A DNA stretch of 64,000 nt from Clostridia bacterium (GTDB lineage Bacteria > Bacillota > Clostridia > Peptostreptococcales > Acidaminobacteraceae), in the NCBI GenBank assembly GCA_014859095.1, contig JACUUV010000002.1, positions 1 to 64,000 of the forward strand, given 5' to 3'. The notes below the pieces were generated by a model that was not told the origin of the DNA, did not search any database, and saw only the letters and a list, made by a program, of their open reading frames with translations. Shown in pieces: positions 9,786 to 19,356 of the stretch. Position numbers and translations under genes: made by a program. Every line of letters starts with the position of its first letter. Position 1 is the first letter of the stretch.

Positions 9786-10184
9786 CTATCTTTTTGCCAC
9801 ATTCTCTCTGATGTAATCTATAGTGACTTGTGTAGGTGTTCCTGGTGTGAAAATTGCTTTGATTCCTTTTTCTTTTAGTGCAGGAATATCATCCGTAGGG
9901 ATTACTCCCCCACCGATTACAAGAATATCATCTGCTTCCTCCGCTTTCAAAAGATCTACCACTCTAGGCAAAAGCGTATTGTGGGCGCCTGATAAAATAC
10001 TCATGGCAATACAATCCACGTCTTCCTGAATCGCTGCATTTACAATTTGTTCAGGCGTTTGTCTAAGTCCTGTATATATTACTTCCATGCCCGCATCACG
10101 AAGTGCTCTAGCAATTACTTTCGCACCCCTGTCATGTCCGTCAAGGCCCGGTTTAGCCACTAAAACTCTTATTGGTCTATCCAT
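9786..10184 (-). CDS. mcmA2: Methylmalonyl-CoA mutase, B12-binding small subunit
   Basis: Holds adenosylcobalamin for the mutase. 132 residues of Rossmann-like B12-binding domain, with the DxHxxG signature in [12 protein letters not shown] (the His ligates cobalt) and the downstream SILSGAH and VIGGGVIP motifs that contact the nucleotide tail. In many bacteria this domain is fused to the C-terminus of the large subunit. Here it is a separate gene 26 bases after it, the arrangement found in archaea and several Clostridia. Position and length leave little doubt. A corrinoid-protein domain of a methyltransferase is the only alternative and would not lie here. Confidence 0.95.
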   Translation of the reverse strand: MDRPIRVLVAKPGLDGHDRGAKVIARALRDAGMEVIYTGLRQTPEQIVNAAIQEDVDCIAMSILSGAHNTLLPRVVDLLKAEEADDILVIGGGVIPTDDIPALKEKGIKAIFTPGTPTQVTIDYIRENVAKR

Positions 10185-10210
10185 TTTTTCCTCCTCATAT
10201 CCACTATGAA

Positions 10211-11890
10211 CTATAAGTTTACCGTTTGTTGGTACTCTCCGAAGACTGCTCTCATGACATCACAGATCTCACCGAGTGTCGCATAGGTCTTAACAGCTTC
10301 AAGTACATAAGGCATTACATTTTCAGTACCTTCACATGCTTTTTTGAGGGCTGATAAAGTTCCTTCGACTTTTGCATTGTCTCTTTTTGCTCTGAGTTCA
10401 ACCAATTTCTGTTTTTGCATTTCCCCGACTGTAGGATCTACTCGAAGCAAACCTTTAGGCGCTTCTTCTTCAATTTGAAATTTGTTGACACCGACAACAA
10501 TAAGCTCATTATTCTCAATCTTCTTCTGATAATCATATGCCGCATCCATAATTTCTTGTTGGATGTATCCTGAATCAATCGCTTTTGCTGCACCACCGAT
10601 ATCATCAATCTTTTTAATATAAGCATACGCCTCATCTTCAATCTCTTTTGTTTTAGCTTCAATATAGTAGGATCCTGCCAATGGGTCGACCACATCTGTG
10701 ACACCACTTTCATTGGCAACAATTTGTTGTGTTCTAAGTGCAATTCTCACCGAATCTTCAGTTGGAAGAGCCATAGCTTCATCTCTGGAGTTGGTGTGCA
10801 AACTCTGAGTTCCACCGAGTACAGCAGCAAGCGTTTGAATAGCTACTCTGACAATATTGTTGTCAGGTTGTTGGGCTGTAAGTGTAGAACCACCTGTTTG
10901 GGTATGGAACTTGAGTTGCATTGATTTTGGATCCTTTGCACCGAATCTATCTTTCATGATTCGAGCCCAAAGTCTTCTGGCTGCCCTGTATTTCGATACT
11001 TCTTCAAGCAAATCGTTGTGTGCGTTGAAGAAGAATGACAACCTAGGCGCGAAATCATCAATGTCAAGACCGGCTTTTATGGCCGCTTCAACATACGCGA
11101 CTCCGTCAGCGAGTGTAAATCCGACTTCTTGGGCTGCTGTGGATCCAGCTTCTCTAATGTGATACCCTGAAATAGATATCGTATTCCACTGTGGCACTTC
11201 TTTTGAACAATATGCAAATATATCTGTGATCAATCGCATTGAGGGTTCCGTTGGAAAAATGTACGTGCCTCTTGCGATATATTCTTTAAGTATGTCATTT
11301 TGGATGGTACCTCTGAGTTTTTCAGATGATGTACCTTGTTTTTCGGCTACTGCGATATACATTGCCAACAGTACTGAAGCTGGAGCGTTGATGGTCATCG
11401 ATGTGCTGACTTTATCAAGAGGAATACCATCGAACAAAATCTCCATATCCGCCAAGGAGTCGATTGCAACCCCTACTTTTCCGACTTCACCTTCAGATAA
11501 AGGATGATCCGAGTCGTAACCGATTTGCGTAGGTAAGTCAAATGCAACTGAAAGACCGCTTGATCCTTGCTCTACCAAGAACTTGTACCGCTTGTTCGAT
11601 TCTTCTGCTGTAGCGAATCCCGCATACATTCTCATTGTCCAAAACTGACCTCTGTACATGGTCGGTTGAACACCTCTCGTATAAGGGTACTGTCCTGGAA
11701 ATCCTAAGTCATTTGCATAATCCATATCTGCAATATCAACAGGTGTGTACAATCTATTCACCACCGAACCCGATCCTGTAGTGAATTCTGTCTTTCTTTC
11801 CGGACGTTTTTGCAATTTTTCTTGCGTTTTAGCATTTTCTTTATCTACAGCATCTTTAAGAATAGAAATCTGATCCTTGTTAAACATCAT
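10211..11890 (-). CDS. mcmA1: Methylmalonyl-CoA mutase, large (substrate-binding) subunit
   Basis: Rearranges succinyl-CoA and (R)-methylmalonyl-CoA by a B12 radical mechanism. 559 residues, a TIM barrel without the B12 domain. Recognisable parts are [30 protein letters not shown] at the N-terminus (quoted here only as the family start), [35 protein letters not shown] and [25 protein letters not shown] precedes two adjacent ATG codons (11890 and 11887), and either may be used. It is the first gene of the eight-gene operon and has a promoter with an overlapping inverted repeat upstream. Isobutyryl-CoA mutase is a related alternative, ruled out by the epimerase and decarboxylase genes. Confidence 0.94.
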   Translation of the reverse strand: MMFNKDQISILKDAVDKENAKTQEKLQKRPERKTEFTTGSGSVVNRLYTPVDIADMDYANDLGFPGQYPYTRGVQPTMYRGQFWTMRMYAGFATAEESNKRYKFLVEQGSSGLSVAFDLPTQIGYDSDHPLSEGEVGKVGVAIDSLADMEILFDGIPLDKVSTSMTINAPASVLLAMYIAVAEKQGTSSEKLRGTIQNDILKEYIARGTYIFPTEPSMRLITDIFAYCSKEVPQWNTISISGYHIREAGSTAAQEVGFTLADGVAYVEAAIKAGLDIDDFAPRLSFFFNAHNDLLEEVSKYRAARRLWARIMKDRFGAKDPKSMQLKFHTQTGGSTLTAQQPDNNIVRVAIQTLAAVLGGTQSLHTNSRDEAMALPTEDSVRIALRTQQIVANESGVTDVVDPLAGSYYIEAKTKEIEDEAYAYIKKIDDIGGAAKAIDSGYIQQEIMDAAYDYQKKIENNELIVVGVNKFQIEEEAPKGLLRVDPTVGEMQKQKLVELRAKRDNAKVEGTLSALKKACEGTENVMPYVLEAVKTYATLGEICDVMRAVFGEYQQTVNL

Positions 11891-11976
11891 TAACTCCTCC
11901 TTTAATTATTGACCGCATAAGGCATTTTGCCTATATAAGAATATCACAAAATCAACCAAACATCATTGTTTTTGTT

Positions 11977-11996
11977 AAAGTATAATTGTATACTTT
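11977..11996. promoter_or_regulatory. Candidate operator overlapping the mutase operon -10 region
   Basis: AAAGTATA-ATTG-TATACTTT is a perfect 8-4-8 inverted repeat. It covers the predicted -10 hexamer of the operon promoter, which is where a repressor would block RNA polymerase. The core GTATA...TATAC also occurs in the nifJ promoter spacer. No binding protein can be named. Confidence 0.5.
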
Positions 11997-12015
11997 CATA
12001 ACCATTTGTCATCAA
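11987..12015 (-). promoter_or_regulatory. Promoter of the methylmalonyl-CoA operon
   Basis: Minus-strand TTGATG (12010-12015), 17-base spacer, TATACA (11987-11992). The transcript would have a leader of about 90 bases that contains a small AGGCA/TGCCT hairpin (11920-11932). No cobalamin riboswitch fits in this space. Confidence 0.55.
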
Positions 12016-12041
12016 CTAACAAAAAAAGACCAATAATTTTG

Positions 12042-12059
12042 TTGCAAGATTTCTTGCAA
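12042..12059. repeat. Perfect palindrome between fumarase and mutase operons
   Basis: TTGCAAGA-TT-TCTTGCAA, an 8-2-8 inverted repeat 23 bases past the methyltransferase stop. It may be part of a weak terminator of the fumarase operon (a T7 run follows 20 bases later on the minus strand), or an upstream operator of the mutase promoter. A two-base loop suits DNA binding better than an RNA hairpin. Confidence 0.4.
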
Positions 12060-12081
12060 TACTATCTTCAAGTCAAATTCA

Positions 12082-12675
12082 TCACTTTTTGATTAAAACA
12101 GCGTTGAGCCAATATTGATGTGGATGGCTTTCTCTGGCATCTTGAGTTTTCCACAATGTATCCACTTCAAAATCATTTTGTTTTGCCATGAGGTCGGTAA
12201 ATTTCAATTCATCAAAATCGTTGAAGAAACGACCATGTCTCAACTTTTCATCAGTCCCATATTTGAATGACATATAAAGTGCTCCACCGGGTTTCAAGGC
12301 TTTCTTGAATTTGGAAATAATCTCTATGATCTCTTCAGTATGAAAATGTAAAAGAATAGCGCTCGCCCAAATGCCGTCAAATTCGTTTTCATACTTGATA
12401 TTCATCACATCGACTTGAAGCACTTCATTGTTGAGAAGTATTTTACCTCTATCGACCACTTCCTTCGCAAAATCAATTGAAACTACTTCATATTTTTGAT
12501 CATTGAAATAATGGCTGTCCCGTCCGGATCCAAACCCAACATCCAAGATTTTATCACCAGGTTTGAGATGCTTCTCGAACACAGAATAAATACCGCTAAG
12601 GTCAATCCCAAAAGTATTTTTGTAAAGATCCATCGCATGGGTGTTATAATACTGCTTCATCATTTGTTTAGACAT
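12082..12675 (-). CDS. Class I SAM-dependent methyltransferase, substrate unknown
   Basis: 197 residues with the Rossmann-type methyltransferase core. Motif I is ILDVGFGSGRDSHYF, where G-x-G-x-G binds S-adenosylmethionine; then VVSIDFAKEVV (acidic loop), VDVMNIKYENEFDGIWASAILLH (motif II-III region) and LKPGGALYMSFKYG. The N-terminus MMKQYYNTHAMDLYKNT is typical of UbiE/COQ5-like small-molecule methyltransferases and of tellurite-resistance-type TehB relatives. AAAGGAG precedes the ATG. It lies 16 bases after fumB and is the last gene of that cluster. The substrate cannot be inferred. Confidence 0.85.
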   Translation of the reverse strand: MSKQMMKQYYNTHAMDLYKNTFGIDLSGIYSVFEKHLKPGDKILDVGFGSGRDSHYFNDQKYEVVSIDFAKEVVDRGKILLNNEVLQVDVMNIKYENEFDGIWASAILLHFHTEEIIEIISKFKKALKPGGALYMSFKYGTDEKLRHGRFFNDFDELKFTDLMAKQNDFEVDTLWKTQDARESHPHQYWLNAVLIKK

Positions 12676-12690
12676 GATATCTCCTTTCGT

Positions 12691-13248
12691 CTATGTTGTT
12701 GCTTTGTATTTGACAGGTTCGGTTTCATAGAGATTGTTGCCATGAGCATCAATGACCACAATAGCCTTGAATTCCTCTACTTCAAGCTTCCTGATTGCTT
12801 CTGCACCAAGATCATCATACGCGATGACATCATTTTTTTTGACCGCTCTGGCAATAAGTGCTCCAGCACCGCCGATTGCGGCAAAATAGACTGCTTTGTG
12901 TGTTTGCATAGCTTCAATGACTTCTTGACTTCTTTCTCCCTTTCCAATCATCCCTTTCAGTCCCAATCCGAGAAGAGGCAAAGTCATTTCGTCCATTCTA
13001 TAACTGGTCGTCGGTCCGCAAGCTCCTATGACCTTTCCTGGTGCAGCCGGCGAGGAACCTGAATAATAAATGATTGATCCATTTAGCTCAAATGGCAAGT
13101 CCTCTCCTTTTCTAATGGTTTCAATCAATCTCTGGTGTGCTGCATCTCTAGCTGTGAAAATGGTTCCCGAAAGCTCGACTTGATCTCCAGCTTTAAGATT
13201 CTGTATCGATTCATCTGTAAGTGGTGTTTGAATTTTTATAATAGACAT
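12691..13248 (-). CDS. fumB: Class I fumarate hydratase, beta (C-terminal) subunit
   Basis: Swivelling domain of the two-subunit, [4Fe-4S]-dependent fumarase. 185 residues. Conserved parts are ARDAAHQRLIETI, YYSGSSPAAPGKVIGACGPTTSYRMD and KAVYFAAIGGAGALIARAV, then the substrate-binding C-terminal half AIVVIDAHGNNLYE. It follows the alpha subunit by nine bases with a GGAGG site. L-tartrate dehydratase beta is the closest alternative. Nothing here points to tartrate, and fumarase fits the succinate-propionate route coded next door. Confidence 0.92.
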   Translation of the reverse strand: MSIIKIQTPLTDESIQNLKAGDQVELSGTIFTARDAAHQRLIETIRKGEDLPFELNGSIIYYSGSSPAAPGKVIGACGPTTSYRMDEMTLPLLGLGLKGMIGKGERSQEVIEAMQTHKAVYFAAIGGAGALIARAVKKNDVIAYDDLGAEAIRKLEVEEFKAIVVIDAHGNNLYETEPVKYKATT

Positions 13249-13257
13249 TTGAACCTC

Positions 13258-14100
13258 CTACAAATAAGCCACAGCGTGTCTGGATGCATGGCAATTGATA
13301 TTGACGACAATAGGAAGACCCGCGATATGAGTCGGATAGATTTCCACATTGACTCCAAGTGCGGTATTTACACCACCAAGTCCCTGAGGACCGATTCCCA
13401 AGTGGTTTATTTTTTCGAGGAGCCGATTTTCCAGTTCCGAGATGTGAGGCAGGGGACTTGATTCATCCACATTTCTGAATAGTGCTTTTTTGGCGATTTG
13501 TGCGGCTTTGTCCACTGTTCCTCCAATTCCGACGCCCACCACGATCGGTGGACAGGGATTGGGGCCCGCCTCCTTTACAGTATTTAGAACAAAATTCTCC
13601 ACGCCCTCCATTCCGTCAGACGGCTTCAACATTTTAAGTTTTGACATGTTCTCACTTCCAAAACCTTTGGCTGCAAGCGATATTTTCAGCTGATCTCCTG
13701 CGACCAGTTCATAATAAACAACTCCCGGTGTATTGTCTTTCGAATTGATTCTAAGTAAAGGATCACTCACTACCGACTTTCTCAAAAAACCTTTTTCATA
13801 GCCATCTCGAATACCTTGCTGTATAGCTTCTTCAAGCACTCCACCCGAAATGTGGACCTCTTGGCCTATTTCCACGAAAACCACGACCATTCCGGTGTCC
13901 TGACAAATGGGCATCTGTACATCTTTTGCTATTTGGGAATTGAGCAGCAAGTCACTTATAATACTTTTTCCAATGGGAGAAATCTCATTTGTTTCCGCCC
14001 TTGCAAGCGCATCTTCAATGTCCTTTCCAATATTGTAATTGCAATCGATACACATTTGACTTATCTTTTGAATTATTTGATCCACACGAATTTCACGCAT
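13258..14100 (-). CDS. fumA: Class I fumarate hydratase, alpha (N-terminal) subunit
   Basis: Catalytic [4Fe-4S] subunit, interconverting malate and fumarate. 280 residues. The three cluster cysteines are visible in QMPICQDTGMVVVFVEIG, GPNPCPPIVVGVGIGG and VVNINCHASRHAVAYL. GVGIGGTVDKAAQIAKKAL and NTALGVNVEIYPTHIAGLP are further family signatures. The oxygen-labile class I type fits an anaerobe. Its first codons overlap the end of the thioesterase gene by eight bases, which suggests coupled translation. With fumB it supplies fumarate for the reductive branch leading to succinyl-CoA and propionyl-CoA, or runs oxidatively; the direction cannot be read from sequence. Confidence 0.93.
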   Translation of the reverse strand: MREIRVDQIIQKISQMCIDCNYNIGKDIEDALARAETNEISPIGKSIISDLLLNSQIAKDVQMPICQDTGMVVVFVEIGQEVHISGGVLEEAIQQGIRDGYEKGFLRKSVVSDPLLRINSKDNTPGVVYYELVAGDQLKISLAAKGFGSENMSKLKMLKPSDGMEGVENFVLNTVKEAGPNPCPPIVVGVGIGGTVDKAAQIAKKALFRNVDESSPLPHISELENRLLEKINHLGIGPQGLGGVNTALGVNVEIYPTHIAGLPIVVNINCHASRHAVAYL

Positions 14101-14494
14101 TTTTGCCTCTTTTTTCTTCTACTTTGTCCATGAATTTTTCCACATTGATTATATAGCGTTCGTGCCTGCCCTCTCCGATTTTCTCGATTTCATCATAAGC
14201 CTCAATCTTAAAAGTCAATCTTTTTCCTTCAATGCCTACGAGCTCCGCAACCGCTTTTACCTTTTGACCGGTCGGTGTGGCAGCGACGTGTACGACGTCC
14301 ACCGACATCCCTACAGTGCTGTAATCGGAATCAAGGCCTTTCTCAGCACATTTGAGCGCCGCATTTTCCATCAAACCGATCATCATCGGTGTTGAAAAGA
14401 CGAAAATACTCCCACTTCCAAAGGCTGCCGCAGTATGTTTTTCTTCTACTATGAGTTCTGATGTATATGTGTCCCCAACATTTAATCTGTTCAT
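14093..14494 (-). CDS. FlK-like hot-dog-fold thioesterase
   Basis: 133 residues of the thioesterase group that includes fluoroacetyl-CoA thioesterase FlK. The FlK catalytic triad seems kept: Thr in FSTPMMIGLMENAAL, Glu eight residues later, and His in DVVHVAATPTGQKV. The remainder (VKAVAELVGIEGKRLTFKIEAYDEIEKIGEGRHERYI is the strand-rich end of the hot-dog fold, cited by position 14120-14230) is ordinary. The ATG at 14494 is preferred over an upstream TTG at 14518 because AAAGGA precedes it. It is the first gene before fumA and overlaps it by eight bases. The true acyl-CoA substrate is unknown; fluoroacetate detoxification is only one possibility. Confidence 0.8.
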   Translation of the reverse strand: MNRLNVGDTYTSELIVEEKHTAAAFGSGSIFVFSTPMMIGLMENAALKCAEKGLDSDYSTVGMSVDVVHVAATPTGQKVKAVAELVGIEGKRLTFKIEAYDEIEKIGEGRHERYIINVEKFMDKVEEKRGKNA

Positions 14495-14561
14495 AATCCA
14501 GTTCCTTTCTCTTTCCAAATATTTATGTCTATCATATCATCAGTGACTGGAATTATACAAC

Positions 14562-14593
14562 AAAAAAACTCCGGGACTGTTCATACCGGAGTT
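14562..14593 (-). terminator. Terminator of ftsH
   Basis: AACTCCGG (14586-14593 complement) and CCGGAGTT form an eight-pair GC-containing stem with an 11-base loop. A run of T follows in the minus-strand RNA. It lies 13 bases past the ftsH stop. Confidence 0.88.
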
Positions 14594-14606
14594 CGATCGA
14601 TTTTGA

Positions 14607-16607
14607 TTATGCATTACTTTCAAAAGGGTTTTCACCATCTTTCTTTGACGAAGCATCCTTTTCTTCCTCATCTGAATCTTCACTGAGTTTTTCATTCAAC
14701 TTATCAAATGCGGCTTTTTCTTTTTCTTCCTGTTCTCTGGTCAATCGTCTTTCTTCTTCGATTTTCCCTTTGGTGCTTTCGACTTTCTCAGTCAAAGCTT
14801 CGATGCCTTCATCATAAGCGACTTTGAATTCCTCACCACTGATGGTCTCATATTTGAGAAGCGCTTCAGCTATGACGTGGAGTTTGTCCACATGTTCTTC
14901 AAGCAATGTCTTCGCTTTATCATACGCCTTGTCGACAATATTTCTTACTTCTCTATCTATTTCAGAAGCGACATGTTCCGAGTAATTTTTCATCGATGTG
15001 AAATCTCTTCCAAGGAAAACTTCATCTTCGGTATCATAACTCATTGATCCGAGATTATCGCTCATGGCATACTTTGTTACCATGGCACGCGCAATTTTCG
15101 TGACTCTTCCGAGGTCGTTTTGTGCTCCTGTGCTGATATCACCAAGAATCAAACTTTCTGCCACTCTACCACCAAGTAGTATGATGAGTTCTCTTTCCAT
15201 ACCTTTTTTAGTAGCATAACTTCTGTCTTCCTCAGGCAATTGCATCGTGAATCCGCCTGAGCGGCCTCTAGGAATTATGGTGACTTGGTGAACCGGATCG
15301 GTTTCTGGAAGGGATTGAGCGATTACAGCGTGACCTGCCTCATGATAGGCCGTCAATTTTCTTTCCTTTTCACTCACAAGTCTGCTTTTTTTCTCAACTC
15401 CTGCAATAACCTTTATGATTGCATCTTTTATGGTTTCCATTCTAATGATCTTATCACTGATTCTGGCTGACAGCAATGCCGCCTCATTCATGACGTTTTC
15501 AAGATCGGCCGGTGTGAATCCCGGTGTACTTTGTGCAAGTTTTGCATAGTTCACATCGTCGGCAATAGGTTTGTTTTTCGCATGAACCCTTAGAATTTGT
15601 TCTCTTTCTCTGACATCCGGTATTCCAATCATTACTTGTCTATCAAAACGACCTGGTCTGAGTAGTGCGGGATCCAATATGTCAGGGCGGTTTGTTGCAG
15701 CAATTATGATGACGCCCTGATTATCAGTAAAACCATCCATTTCAACCAAAAGTTGATTTAAGGTTTGTTCTCTCTCATCATGACCACCACCCATACCTGC
15801 GCCTCTTCTACGTCCAACCGCATCAATTTCATCGATAAAAACAATACAAGGCGCGTTTTTCTTGGCTTCCTCGAATAAATCTCTTACCCTTGAAGCACCA
15901 ACACCTACGAACATCTCTACGAAATCGGAGCCAGATATGGTATAGAAAGGAACCCCTGCTTCGCCGGCACAAGCCCTTGAAAGATATGTTTTACCTGTTC
16001 CTGGAGGGCCAACCATCAAAATACCCTTTGGAATTCTCGCACCAAGTGCTAGGTAACGTCTAGGCAGTTTTAGGAAATCCACGATTTCTTCCATTTCCTC
16101 TTTTTCTTCTTTGAGTCCAGCGACATCTGCGAATGTGATTTTTCTACCGGAATCTTTGACAATTTTCGCTTTGCTCTTACCAAATGACATCACTTTGGAG
16201 CCGCCGCCTTGCGAATTTTGCATAAATACAAACCAAAACACCACAAGCAGCAATATCATGATGATGGTTGGCAATATCTCGATCAGGAATGGTGTGTTGG
16301 CAGGCGGAATGCCTGTCACTTTCACAAGATTTCCACTTTCTTTAAGCTCCAGTAGCAACTCACCGGTCTTTTGTGCCAACATACTTGGAACATAGCTGGT
16401 GAATTTCGAGCCGTCATTCAACAGACCCGTAATGCTGTTGCCGTCTATTTGAACTTCCTGAATTTGATTGTTTTCCAATTTAACCATGAATTCATCATAT
16501 GAAAAATCAACTGACTTCTGGGTATTAACACCCGACATCGTCACCAATATCAAAATCCCAATGAAAATTGCAATATAAATTGATGCGCCTCTTAAACCTT
16601 TCTTCAT
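14607..16607 (-). CDS. ftsH: ATP-dependent zinc metalloprotease FtsH
   Basis: Membrane-anchored AAA+ protease for membrane-protein quality control and regulator turnover. 666 residues. Two N-terminal membrane segments (about residues 8-26 and 105-130) flank an extracytoplasmic domain. The AAA+ module has Walker A GPPGTGKT, Walker [13 protein letters not shown] and the second-region-of-homology arginines in [11 protein letters not shown]. The zinc site HEAGH lies near residue 430, with the downstream acidic ligand in the [11 protein letters not shown] area. The C-terminus is a long charged coiled-coil tail rich in Glu and Lys. It follows tilS by 44 bases with its own promoter. Confidence 0.97.
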   Translation of the reverse strand: MKKGLRGASIYIAIFIGILILVTMSGVNTQKSVDFSYDEFMVKLENNQIQEVQIDGNSITGLLNDGSKFTSYVPSMLAQKTGELLLELKESGNLVKVTGIPPANTPFLIEILPTIIMILLLVVFWFVFMQNSQGGGSKVMSFGKSKAKIVKDSGRKITFADVAGLKEEKEEMEEIVDFLKLPRRYLALGARIPKGILMVGPPGTGKTYLSRACAGEAGVPFYTISGSDFVEMFVGVGASRVRDLFEEAKKNAPCIVFIDEIDAVGRRRGAGMGGGHDEREQTLNQLLVEMDGFTDNQGVIIIAATNRPDILDPALLRPGRFDRQVMIGIPDVREREQILRVHAKNKPIADDVNYAKLAQSTPGFTPADLENVMNEAALLSARISDKIIRMETIKDAIIKVIAGVEKKSRLVSEKERKLTAYHEAGHAVIAQSLPETDPVHQVTIIPRGRSGGFTMQLPEEDRSYATKKGMERELIILLGGRVAESLILGDISTGAQNDLGRVTKIARAMVTKYAMSDNLGSMSYDTEDEVFLGRDFTSMKNYSEHVASEIDREVRNIVDKAYDKAKTLLEEHVDKLHVIAEALLKYETISGEEFKVAYDEGIEALTEKVESTKGKIEEERRLTREQEEKEKAAFDKLNEKLSEDSDEEEKDASSKKDGENPFESNA

Positions 16608-16639
16608 AGCATCCTCCCTTATCGAGTGTACATCACATT

Positions 16640-16668
16640 ATTTTAGCACAATTATCGTTTTTCAACAA
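16640..16668 (-). promoter_or_regulatory. ftsH promoter
   Basis: Minus-strand TTGTTG (16663-16668), 17-base spacer ending TGC (extended -10), TAAAAT (16640-16645). The -35 box lies inside the last codons of tilS. Confidence 0.55.
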
Positions 16669-17995
16669 TATCTTGTAGGCTTATTATCATAATGTTTTTT
16701 GTGTCTTTTGTTATTTTACAATGGTCGTGGATACGCATGCCATGGACCCATACAATTTTTTCGTCATCACAAACCAACCATATCGCATCCCGTTTTGCCA
16801 CCTGCACTTTTTCATCAATAAAGAAGTCCTTGATTTTTTTATGTCCTTTCATCCCCAATGGTATGAATCGGTCTCCTGTGTTTCTGTTCCTGACTGTCAA
16901 CTTTCCATTAACCTGATCGGCATCTATTGCCACTACCCATTCATCTGTGGTGACACCCGAAAACCTTTTAATATCCATATGGGTTACACATAGTTCAGGT
17001 GCTTTTTCAGTCCTTCTGCGGGTATCAATTTTTGATACCACATAATCACCATATACATTTGCCACTTCATAATGTTCATCCAAACGAATAGAAGTATTGG
17101 TTCTACTGAGATTTAGAATCTGGTTCAGCTGATCGGATGATATATCGACCAAATGTTTTCGAATACTCTTGATGCAATACCGCATCAGTTGCTTTTGTTC
17201 GGAAACAGTCAGTAAAGTAAAGGATGTGCCCCTGATGATTATCTTATCTTCTTCTGAAACGCACATGCTTTTGAACATGTTTTGGACATGGATTTTCCAG
17301 AATGATTTCTCTTCTTTCATCATTTCTGTGGTTCTGAAAATGGTGTCATTGATTGAAGGATTGAAGTTGTTTTTTATATAAGGTATGAGTTCATTACGGA
17401 TTTTATTTCTGACATAGTCATTTTCATCATTGGTATGATCTCTTCTGGCCACAAGATCGTTTTGTTCACAATAAAGCTCTATCATGGCCCGATCCACTTC
17501 CAATAACGGCCTGATGAAAACACCATCTCGGATGTATTCGATGGATGATAGTCCATCGATTCCGGATCCTCGAAACAAATTTATAAAAAAAGTCTCAACC
17601 AGATCGTTACGATTCTGACCAATGGCGATTTTCGTTCCCCCGATTTTGATCCTCACTTCCTCAAATTTCTCATAACGGACCCTGCGACCGGCTTCCTCGA
17701 ATGATAGTCCATGCCCTAATGCATACTCGGATACATCGACTTTGAAGGTGTGACATTCAACTCCAAGTTTCAAACAAAACTCCATTACGAACTTTTCATC
17801 CGCATCAGCAAGTTCACCTCTGAGCAAATGATTCACATGCACTGCGACAATGTCAATACCAGCACTTTTTGAAATTTGAAAAAGCGCATGAGTGAGAGCC
17901 AAAGAATCAGGTCCACCTGACAATCCGACTATAACCTTGTCCCCATGGGAAAGCATATTATGTTTTTCAACCGTCACAAGCATTGTTTTAATCAA
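16652..17995 (-). CDS. tilS: tRNA(Ile)-lysidine synthetase
   Basis: Converts cytidine 34 of the CAU-anticodon tRNA-Ile to lysidine, changing its reading from AUG to AUA. 447 residues. The N-type ATP pyrophosphatase loop is VGLSGGPDSLALTHAL near residue 25. HVNHLLRGELADADE and the family motif GQNRNDLVETFFINLFRGSGIDGL follow, and the usual C-terminal TilS domains complete the length. The start has a workable site in the 10-base gap after tldE. In most Firmicutes hprT lies between tilS and ftsH; here it does not. Confidence 0.94.
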   Translation of the reverse strand: MIKTMLVTVEKHNMLSHGDKVIVGLSGGPDSLALTHALFQISKSAGIDIVAVHVNHLLRGELADADEKFVMEFCLKLGVECHTFKVDVSEYALGHGLSFEEAGRRVRYEKFEEVRIKIGGTKIAIGQNRNDLVETFFINLFRGSGIDGLSSIEYIRDGVFIRPLLEVDRAMIELYCEQNDLVARRDHTNDENDYVRNKIRNELIPYIKNNFNPSINDTIFRTTEMMKEEKSFWKIHVQNMFKSMCVSEEDKIIIRGTSFTLLTVSEQKQLMRYCIKSIRKHLVDISSDQLNQILNLSRTNTSIRLDEHYEVANVYGDYVVSKIDTRRRTEKAPELCVTHMDIKRFSGVTTDEWVVAIDADQVNGKLTVRNRNTGDRFIPLGMKGHKKIKDFFIDEKVQVAKRDAIWLVCDDEKIVWVHGMRIHDHCKITKDTKNIMIISLQDIVEKR

Positions 17996-18005
17996 TTTGT
18001 TCTCC

Positions 18006-19355
18006 TTAAATCCCAGAAATTGCCATTTTTTTGATTGTAATCGAAGGGGCCCCCATATAATCGTTAGCCATTATTGAAAAAATCAAATCATCCGCAACAC
18101 GCTCAATCTCATTAATCATTTCGAAAAAATTACCCGACACTGTAATTTGGCTCACCGGTTTTCCGATTTTTCCATTGCCCACCTCGAATCCATGACATTG
18201 CAATGAAAAATCACCGGAAATAGAATCCAGCCCGGCATGCAATCCTTGAAAACCTACAATCAAGACGCCTTCATCAATGCTGGAGACCATCTCGTCAAAT
18301 GATACATCGCCAGGTTCAATGTAGATATTTGAAGGTGCGGTTCCTATAGTGCCTTTATAAGATCCCTTGCTGGCATTACCGGTAGAATTTACTCCACCTT
18401 TTTTTGCTGTCTTCAAATTATATAAATAAGTTTTGAGAACTCCGTTTTCTATCAGTCTCTTCGGTACTGTGGGAACCCCCTCAGCATCGAATGACGCAGA
18501 AGCCATAGCACCTGACATGTGTGGATCTTCTATCAATGTGATCATATCCACTGCAATCTTTTGACCGATTTTCCCTTTCAATGCAGACATATCCTTTTGA
18601 ACCCGATCAGCACTGAATATACCCATAAATGCGCTGAATAATTGTGCAAAAGCCTCATTTTTCAACACTATAGGGCATGTCTTTGAGGAAATCGGCTCGG
18701 CACCAAGCATTCCAAGCGATTCCCTTGCGGCAGCTTCAGTGATCTTTGATCTGGACAAAGCATAAAAATCATTTCCGATATCATAGCCAAGACCCGTCCT
18801 CGTGTCACCGTCAGACTCCACAACCGGCATGGCATATGCCATACAATAGTTGCTTTTATCCTCAACATCCAATCCTTCTGTGTTGACGATGAATTTGGAA
18901 CTTTCCACTTCAACATAATTGTTGTATGAAAGTCTCTTGATTCTGGAATCATATGCTCTCAGGTCATTTTCCAGATCGATTAGAAATTTTATTTTGTCAT
19001 CCATTGACTGTTTAGTGAGTTCAGGATTAAAATCGTCGATTTCAACATAAGTACCACTTCCGTCATGCAAAAACACTTCATCTTCGGATTCTATGACTTC
19101 AGCATTGCCATGCGCTTCATTTAAAAGCAAGTCCATGGCTTCATCATCAAATCTTTCAGAATAGGCATAACCCATCTTGCCTCCATGGATCACACGGTAT
19201 GACAAGCCACCATCTTCAGATAATGTAAATTTGTCCACTTGTCCTTCAAAAACGGAAATAGTGAGTTTCTTATTTTCCTGATAATAAACTTCTTGGGCAG
19301 TAAAACCTTTGGCTCTGCCCTTATCAAACAAAGAGTCGATTTGAATGCGGATCAT
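18006..19355 (-). CDS. tldE: TldE/PmbA-family metalloprotease partner
   Basis: Non-catalytic partner in the TldD-TldE heterodimeric peptidase. 449 residues of the TldD/PmbA family, lacking the HExxxH zinc motif that its neighbour carries. Typical pieces are QEVYYQENKKLTISVFEGQVDKF near the N-terminus, GSYKGTIGTAPSNIYIEPGD and the C-terminal FSLQCHGFEVGNGKIGKPVSQITVSGNFFEM. The gene starts one base after tldD ends. In E. coli the pair degrades unfolded peptides and matures microcin precursors. No peptide precursor gene was recognised beside it, so a housekeeping role is likelier. Confidence 0.9.
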   Translation of the reverse strand: MIRIQIDSLFDKGRAKGFTAQEVYYQENKKLTISVFEGQVDKFTLSEDGGLSYRVIHGGKMGYAYSERFDDEAMDLLLNEAHGNAEVIESEDEVFLHDGSGTYVEIDDFNPELTKQSMDDKIKFLIDLENDLRAYDSRIKRLSYNNYVEVESSKFIVNTEGLDVEDKSNYCMAYAMPVVESDGDTRTGLGYDIGNDFYALSRSKITEAAARESLGMLGAEPISSKTCPIVLKNEAFAQLFSAFMGIFSADRVQKDMSALKGKIGQKIAVDMITLIEDPHMSGAMASASFDAEGVPTVPKRLIENGVLKTYLYNLKTAKKGGVNSTGNASKGSYKGTIGTAPSNIYIEPGDVSFDEMVSSIDEGVLIVGFQGLHAGLDSISGDFSLQCHGFEVGNGKIGKPVSQITVSGNFFEMINEIERVADDLIFSIMANDYMGAPSITIKKMAISGI

Positions 19356-19356
19356 A

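Noticed and set aside
11891-12081. Cobalamin riboswitch before the B12-dependent mutase
   Set aside because: The gap is only 190 bases, holds the promoter and fumarase-side hairpins, and shows no B12-box-like sequence or multi-arm fold.
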